24,170 nucleotides of DNA from Collodictyon triciliatum (taxonomy: Eukaryota; CRuMs): the NCBI GenBank assembly GCA_043381765.1, contig JBHJMP010000519.1:1-24170 (forward strand). The letters are read 5' to 3'. This document shows positions 1 through 24,170 of this stretch, piece after piece (the stretch's first letter is position 1; the number at the start of each line of letters is the position of its first letter). The notes beneath the pieces were generated by a model. That model saw only the letters and a program-made list of their open reading frames with translations, searched no databases and was not told where the DNA came from. A program made the position numbers and the translations under genes.

Positions 1-17
1 CACCGACCTACTGCTCC

Positions 18-112
<95 letters not shown>
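18..112. repeat. (TTA)n microsatellite downstream of the giant gene
   Basis: An about 95-bp near-perfect TTA/ATT array with a single interruption (ATTACTATT near 71-79). It lies 3' of the giant gene's stop codon, so it is in the 3' untranslated or flanking region. Positions 1-325 contain no other gene that I can see, and no AATAAA signal on the minus strand. Confidence 0.95.
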
Positions 113-325
113 GAAACAATCACTACACCAGCCAAGGCTAAAACACTTGGATTTTTCAAAGCAAATAAATGTCTTGAGATATAATCCACACAAACCCATG
201 GGATATAATATTCCCTCATCTCTTTTTTTTCCCTTATGCATGGTGTTTTATCTAGTCGGGGTTTCCTCATGTACAGTTATTCACTAACAAATCTCTTGCT
301 TTGTGTCTCTTTTCCTTCTCATCTA

Positions 326-15728
<15,403 letters not shown>

Positions 15729-16044
15729 CTTTATGAATCGATTAGGGTAGCAGTTGTCTCACTCCGAAGGTATTCCGGTTATATGTTTTGCATCCAATTC
15801 ATGTTTTTTTTTTATTTTTTATTTTTTGTGTTTTATTTTTTGGTTTTTTTGATTGTTTAAAATTCTAAATCCAAAAAAGAAATAATAGTTTATGCATTAT
15901 GTCTATAACTGGAATATAATGTTAATTGCAAATTGCCAACGATATTTAGAAAGTTCACATATCTTTAACTAATGCAAGTGGTTATTCGCTTAATTCTATA
16001 TTCGGAAGAATCCTTATCAAATAAAATCTGCTGGGATACAGCAA
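15729..16044. other. AT-rich divergent intergenic segment
   Basis: This is the upstream flank of the giant minus-strand gene. It holds a T-rich tract on the plus strand at about 15807-15858 and no convincing ORF. The giant gene's promoter and 5' untranslated region should lie here, but no defined promoter element was recognised. Confidence 0.5.
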
Positions 16045-16770
16045 ATGGCTTCTGCATCGCCAAGTCGAGAGAAGGAAACAACTCCTCCATCTTTCAACTA
16101 GTCACAACCAAGCTCCCAGCGCCTGATGGAATACACAAGCCGCAACCAGAGTCAGCTTTGCAAGTTGCAGCCAGCTCTTCTGGTTCCAACGCTGGTGCGG
16201 AGAAAACCCCGGGTTGCTCGTAAGTCTAGGAAGACCCATGCAAGGAAGCCGCCTGCAAGTCTGTCTGATCGGACAGTATTTTTACACGGGGTCGAGCAAG
16301 TCGTTTACAACAAGAACAAGGCCCGCAGGCTAACAGATGCGCTCCCCTCCTTCTTGAAAGCGAAAAAACTTTGGGAAGAGTCCATCTAATTGCGCTTACC
16401 GGACAGCGAAGGCCTTTGCCTGATCGCCTTCCGCACGGCAGAAAACGCCGGAAAGCTTCTGGAACTGAAGCAGGTAAGTTTGATCGATATCATGAGCAGC
16501 TTCAGCAGAAGTGAACGAACAGAGACCTCGGTGATGCTCTATTAACCACCGCTGGATGTGTGGCCGCAACTCCTTCGTGAGGAGCTGAAGCCGTTCAGAC
16601 CGACCCACGTGGAGATCAAAAAGGACAAATGCCTCTTCACAGACACGGCCGTGGTGAAGCTTCTCTGTCACAAGAACCAGCTCCTACAAAGTTTACGGTC
16701 ATGGGCAAAAAGTGTCCAAAGCGCACCCTCAAAGAGCGCCCGCCAGCCGCGAACAACGAACGACAAGTAA
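16045..16770 (+). pseudogene. Decayed coding frame, probably retroelement-derived
   Basis: A single reading frame from ATG at 16045 stays protein-like for about 240 codons but is broken by TAG at 16099 and TAA at 16387 and 16543, ending at TAA 16768. Segments between the stops look coding, for example VVYNKNKARRLTDALPSF and WPQLLREELKPFRPTHVEIK. The DNA is richer in G+C than the surrounding AT-rich sequence, like the reverse-transcriptase fragment at 22198-24018. I cannot assign a domain. The most economical reading is the 5' part of an old retrotransposon or processed gene, overlapping the open frame that starts at 16701. Confidence 0.4.
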
Positions 16771-17516
16771 AAGCCCCGCAAAAGAATACACTCGCCAAGC
16801 AGACAAGCAGCAACGGGGTCAAGGAAGCCAAGGCCAGGCAACAACTGAGTCCGCAAGACTCACAGCAGATACGCGCATACAGCGACAGCGACGATGACAT
16901 GGAAGGAAATCTCGGTTCCTCTTCAGAATCCTCGCACTCGAGCACTCCACCGCCAACACCGGACAAGCCCGCACATCGCAAGACTCAAGAGCAGCGCATC
17001 TCCAAACCCCGAATGAAATCCTCCCTTAAACTACCCATTCAGACTGACGTGAATATGGTCAACATAGGAGGCATCAAGGCAGTCTTCGTCACTTATTCGA
17101 AAGGATACTCCAAAGCGAAGGCAACACAAGAACCAGCGCCCACCAAAGATAGTCCGTTTATCCAGCCCCGACCAATCGCACCGAGAACCAAGGAGCAAGA
17201 GCAAACAGCACAAGTCGAATCCAAGCTTGGAACTCCACACAATAAAGACAGTCCGAGCAAGCAGGAGCGTATGCTTCTAAAACCACAAACGTGTATCCAT
17301 ACTCCGGTTAAGCAAAGTCCACTGCCGGCTACGTATGGTTCCGAAACCAGGGGACGGTCAAGCGCCACTTCCACTAATTTCAGACAAACAACGATGTATC
17401 GCTTTTTGTCAGAGTCGCCCAGCAAGAAACGCAAGGAAGGTGACGCGTTGTCCCCTCAAAATACTCATCCTGTGGAATGCAGTAGGATGTACACCTTGTC
17501 TGAGATAGATGGTTGA
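16701..17516 (+). CDS. Hypothetical basic disordered protein (271 aa), possibly retroelement ORF1
   Basis: An open frame from ATG at 16701 (MGKKCPKRTLKERPP) to TGA at 17514; the frame is open further upstream to 16629. The product is rich in Lys, Arg, Ser, Pro, Gln and Thr with no hydrophobic core. It has an acidic patch (SDSDDDME), an SSSESSHSSTPPPTPDKP stretch and a C-terminal nuclear-localisation-like SPSKKRKEG. One short segment, NMVNIGGIKAVFVTYSKGY, looks more ordered. There is no zinc knuckle, RRM or L1-type coiled coil that I can see. The higher G+C than its flanks and the neighbouring broken frame suggest the nucleic-acid-binding ORF1 of a non-LTR element, or a host gene of unknown function. 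No introns are evident, unlike the two host genes. Confidence 0.45.
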   Translation: MGKKCPKRTLKERPPAANNERQVKAPQKNTLAKQTSSNGVKEAKARQQLSPQDSQQIRAYSDSDDDMEGNLGSSSESSHSSTPPPTPDKPAHRKTQEQRISKPRMKSSLKLPIQTDVNMVNIGGIKAVFVTYSKGYSKAKATQEPAPTKDSPFIQPRPIAPRTKEQEQTAQVESKLGTPHNKDSPSKQERMLLKPQTCIHTPVKQSPLPATYGSETRGRSSATSTNFRQTTMYRFLSESPSKKRKEGDALSPQNTHPVECSRMYTLSEIDG

Positions 17517-17695
17517 AAGGACTCGTCGGAATCGATTTGAGAAGTAATAGCCATGTGCGTACTTTTATCGATCCGACAACTTCATTCACTCACCTGCCAG
17601 TCCCGAATACAACCAGAAATCGCGTTGGAGATGATTTGCTTTGGGTAGAAAAGTCAGCGTGTGAGAACACTTTTTCTTCTTTCTATCTTGTTTAT

Positions 17696-17803
17696 TCTTT
17701 TTCCTTTTCCTTTTCTTTTTCTTTTTCTTTTTCTTTTTCTTTTTCTTTTTCTTTTTCTTTTTCTTTTTCTTTTTCTTTTTCTTTTTCTTTTTCTTTTTCT
17801 TTC
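17696..17803. repeat. Polypyrimidine (CTTTTT)n repeat
   Basis: About 108 bp of plus-strand pyrimidines, starting with CCTTTT-like units and then CTTTTT hexamers. It interrupts the G+C-richer island. The FLFLF and SFSFS frames it produces are artefacts. Confidence 0.95.
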
Positions 17804-18670
17804 CACCCAAAACACAAAATCTCCAACCACACAATCGGGCTTTTCGGTTTATCGTCCACAGCTCACTATTGTCCTAGAGGCGAAGGCGGTTTCCTCGGCT
17901 TTGTCTTCTCTCAACCAACTGTTAAAAAGAAATGTCAACTATTCCGGGCGCAGAATAATGCTGAACTTCACCAGATAGCTCGGCCACTGGATTCCCAAAT
18001 GCACCTGGCACTGTCAGCACGCTAAAATAGCCGGATTATACCGTACTTTGTGTCAAAAGGACGTTTCTTTTTTTTCTCCAAAGGATGCATCAGCAAAAGC
18101 AGCCCGATACCCGGAGATATTAGCCGTGACCTGATTCCCATCCCGTGTCCAACCCAAATGAAGAGACACAAGAGACTCTGCTGCTATGAGTTCCCTTTCG
18201 GATTCATGACGATTTTTTTCCCACAGACAAAGCCCAGCGGCCTGGTAACTTTCTGGCCGGCGCAAACACGAAAACTTTTAACTGCAACCTTGCGTCACCT
18301 AGGCGTTTTAACTTAACTTCCTGAAAGAATGTCCCACGCAGTTGGAAGGCAGTCAGCCATTTTATCAATAAACGACTCCAGTCCGCTCACTCCGTATGTC
18401 GGCCTAGACGATACCGTTTGCGCTGAGAAGAGAGCATCCAAAGCAGGAAAAACTTCGGTATACTTGATCTTTGTTTCTCCTTTCTATGAATTGAATAAAA
18501 GGGAAAAAACTTTTGATTCTCCCTTGAGACTGAGAATATCCAAACACCTTACCGTAAAGCACCTTCAGTTCGATTCATTGGAAAAGAGAATAACCTCAAT
18601 AACGTGATACAAGACAAAGAATGGTGCGGATGAAGAACTAAAATATTGCTGGTAGATTTTTGCCGAGAAG
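17804..18670. other. Unassigned intergenic sequence with a G+C-richer first half
   Basis: From 17804 to about 18330 the composition stays closer to the retroelement-like island than to the AT-rich flank. Short open frames occur on both strands (for example plus 17846-17978 and minus 18053-18265), but none shows a domain I recognise. From about 18330 to 18670 the DNA grades into AT-rich sequence that must contain the 5' flank of the transporter gene. No RNA gene or promoter motif was recognised. Confidence 0.4.
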
Positions 18671-21927
<3,257 letters not shown>

Positions 21928-22197
21928 GTATTACAACATGGAAAAGGAGTGAACAGGCAAGAAGAGGGGTTCATACGTGAAAGGAACTTTAGAAGGAAAG
22001 ATGAAAGTTACACGGAAATAAATTAACATTTCACACGAAAAAATTTTGACCCATGAAAATGCTTCTCAATTTTTTCTCTCTCCCACTCTCGCTCTCTCAC
22101 ATTTTGCTTTTTATCGAATCTTTATGAGAGACTTTTTCATCACCGTATCACACAAATGCCTCTCACTTTAAGCCATTTATAGTTTAAGATGGTCATA
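21928..22197. other. Transporter 3' flank, no gene
   Basis: It contains the 3' untranslated region with AATAAA, then a pyrimidine-rich patch (about 22067-22100) and AT-rich sequence up to the 3' side of the retrotransposon fragment. No coding frame or RNA gene was seen. Confidence 0.6.
22017..22022 (+). promoter_or_regulatory. AATAAA polyadenylation signal of the SLC13 gene
   Basis: A canonical AATAAA hexamer about 90 nt after the transporter's stop codon and before the next element. The positioning is typical for a 3' end; the cleavage site itself is not visible. Confidence 0.6.
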
Positions 22198-24018
22198 TTA
22201 TTCAAAGAATGAGTCGAATGCACGCAGTAGAGTAGGCGCATAAAAGAGACTACCGAAAGGATTATATCGATGGAAAGATATCAGTGAGAGCGAGTTGGTC
22301 AGGTGGGCGTCCCAACTGGTTGATTGGTTGCGTGGGTAGCAGGGTTGGATATGTTGTGGGAGATATCTTACGACACATTCCCATATCTCTCTTCGCTTGC
22401 GGTCAGAGTAGCGAAGAATGCGGGCGTGTTTCAGCAGGCTGTTCAGGAAGCTGCATTGCAAGAGGCTTTCAAGCTTGATACATCAATTTCTCGTTCGGTC
22501 GAATCATTAGAGATAGGAAATGTGTACAAGCACCTATATGATACCACAGCATATGTCCCCTTGCGACTGTCCAGAGTATTCTAGAGTCATAGGTCATTTG
22601 GTATTGTGCGCCAAACAGGATGTCGGACGCGCTGAGTCGGTTGGGAGCATAATCAAGCTTAGAGAGCATCTTGTGGGTGGATTCTGTCACTTTTTGTGCA
22701 AGAGAGCAATTAAAGCTGCTCCACACTGATATTTTCGATTTGATGTCCTCAACCGGGCTTGTCCATTTGTTATCCGATTGTGGACCGAAGATGATGCCAA
22801 GATGCTTGAGTGGATGTGACGGTGGCTTCCACACAATGTTTCCTGGAAACATAAGTCCATCCTGAAACCCAAAAAGGATTCCATCTGTCTTGTCATAGTT
22901 GATTCTTCCACCGACAGCTCGTGTGTATTCTTGCATGCATTTGTTGGCGAGTGTGGCGGCTTCGGGAGACCGCAAGATGAATGCTGTGTCGTCTGCATAT
23001 TGAAGAAGCAGTTGGTTGCGCACCTTGTTTTCGTTTCGGAAGTGGTTTGCAAGGCAGTCAGCGACAAAGTTGAAGAGCAGTGGTGCAATTGGGCAGCCTT
23101 GATACACCCCGCTCTGTCTTTGAATTGCATCCGTAGGTCCGTATGCCGTGAGTACCCTCGCTGTTGGATTGTCGTGCAATTTCTTGATAAGGCCGGTGAA
23201 TCCGGTATATAAGCCTCTTTTGTGTAGGATGGTTTCCAGTGCTTTGTGGTTCACATAGTCGTATGCTTTCTCCAGGTCGTAGAAAATCATAGCGCGGGGT
23301 GTCCCGCTTACTTGATATTCCATGTACTCTTTGTTGACATCCCAAATGTTTGTGCCGATGTTCCTTCCGTTCATAAAGCCAATCTGCTCTTTGGATATGA
23401 GTTTGTCGGGGGTGATTTGTGATTTCTGAGTAGCGTCGTAAATATCTTGTAGTCATTATTCAACAGCGATATTGGTCGCCATTCCGCGAGAATGCTCGAG
23501 TTTCCTTTCTTTGGTATCAAACGCACCGTGGCCTCTGTAAATCCTTGTGGTAGGTCGCCGCCAGACATGATTCCATTCAGAATAGTCACTGAGGATGCCT
23601 TGACCTCATTAAAGAAAGCAGAGTATATTCCGTTGGGCAGCCTATCTGAACGTGGCGCCTTTCCGTTGTGCAGCGACTTGAACGCTTTCCTCAATTCGCC
23701 TGCATCTATTGGTGCTATCATGCTGGCTGCTTGAGAGGCTGAGACCTTGGAGCAATTTGTAGTGATAAGCTCGAGAGTAGCAGCGTCATAGTCTCGCCTT
23801 GACCACATCTTTGAGAAGAAGTCGTGGGTGTTCTTTTTGTTGTTAAGAGGTAATAAATGCTGCATGTCCGCAGATGGTGTGCAGGACGAATGCATGGTCT
23901 TTTCTTTTTCATTTCCTAGTCCGAAGAACCATTTCTCCATCTGCTTAAAGTTACTTAAGGGCCAGATTAATATTTTCGCGGCATTTTTTTTTCTAATTAC
24001 AAGACCTGGATTATGCAA
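22198..24018 (-). pseudogene. Non-LTR retrotransposon (LINE) reverse transcriptase, 5'-truncated and frameshifted
   Basis: On the minus strand the N-terminal RT part runs 24018 to about 23420, with LHNGKAPRSDRLPNGIYSAF (canonical KAPGPDG motif degraded), ATVRLIPKKG and RPISLLNNDYKIFTTLL. A frameshift near 23420 moves the reading to the frame that ends at 22469, with EQIGFMNGRN, IFYDLEKAYDYVNH (motif A), GVYQGCPIAPLLFNF (motif B), YADDTAF (motif C, YADD at 22988-22999) and LKHLGIIFG. A second shift near 22470 leads into a C-terminal frame from about 22461 to 22198 (CSFLNSLLKHARILRYSDRK). No apurinic-endonuclease domain lies upstream, so the copy is 5'-truncated, as expected from target-primed reverse transcription. 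The type is L1-like by general appearance; the clade is uncertain. The fragment is inactive because of the frameshifts and missing endonuclease. Confidence 0.85.
22198..24018 (-). mobile_element. LINE fragment
   Basis: The recognisable element spans the RT pseudogene. Its outer ends are not defined: I see no clear poly-A or short 3' tandem repeat near 22198 and no target-site duplication. Its higher G+C relative to both flanks marks its approximate limits. Confidence 0.7.
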
Positions 24019-24170
24019 ACCGTGATAATAAAGGAGGAAAGTGTATTTTTTATTCTTCCTTTCAATATGTCAGAATGTTGATAGTTCATAATAATCATCC
24101 CATGGCAACCAAATCAGGTTTTCTCAATCAATAAGTTTATTTGGTTTCTTTTCTTTTTTTTTTTTTTTTT
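24019..24170. other. AT-rich tail with terminal poly-T
   Basis: Non-coding AT-rich sequence ending in a T run from 24154 to the window edge. It could be the start of another intron or microsatellite, or the poly-A tail of a minus-strand element outside the window. Confidence 0.5.

Noticed and set aside
16045-16770. Reassigned stop codons as an explanation for the interrupted frame
   Set aside because: The 54-exon gene and the transporter read cleanly on the standard code, with TAG and TGA used as terminators. The stops in this block are better explained by decay.
22687-23456. Minus-strand frames of 147 and 132 residues overlapping the reverse transcriptase
   Set aside because: They are alternative-frame shadows. 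The RT motifs fall in the frame ending at 22469.

Overview
This is an AT-rich eukaryotic nuclear window. It contains dense spliceosomal introns (GT-AG plus a few GC-AG), long (ATT)n microsatellites and one 100-N assembly gap. I cannot name the organism. A protist or another AT-rich, intron-rich lineage fits; a foraminiferan-like genome is only a guess.

Left two thirds (326-15728, minus strand): one very large gene. I reconstructed 54 exons whose splice phases all close, giving a protein of about 2,612 residues. The N-terminus (exons 1-4) is a major-sperm-protein/PapD-like (MSP/VAP/ASH-type) immunoglobulin-fold domain. Almost everything after it is coiled coil, with a few Ser/Pro-rich breaks and no visible membrane anchor. 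I do not recognise the family. By analogy it could be a scaffold or tether at a membrane or at the basal body/centrosome, but that is inference.

Middle (15729-18670): a divergent intergenic interval between the two genes. It holds an island that is visibly richer in G+C than its surroundings. In it lie a frame with several stops (16045-16770), an open frame for a basic, disordered, NLS-bearing protein (16701-17516), a polypyrimidine repeat and unassigned sequence. It looks like retroelement-derived material.

Right (18671-21927, plus strand): an 11-exon SLC13-family (DASS) sodium-coupled anion/dicarboxylate transporter of about 510 residues, followed by an AATAAA signal. Its first SNT-type ion/substrate motif reads ANT. 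Further right (22198-24018, minus strand) is a 5'-truncated, frameshifted non-LTR retrotransposon reverse transcriptase with an intact YADD box. The window ends in an AT-rich tail and a poly-T run.

The two host genes are divergently oriented and show no obvious functional link. Repeats (ATT, GAT/AAT, AAAGG/GAAA/GA, TTTTTC and a TAGTATTAT nonamer) lie in introns or intergenic DNA, not in exons.
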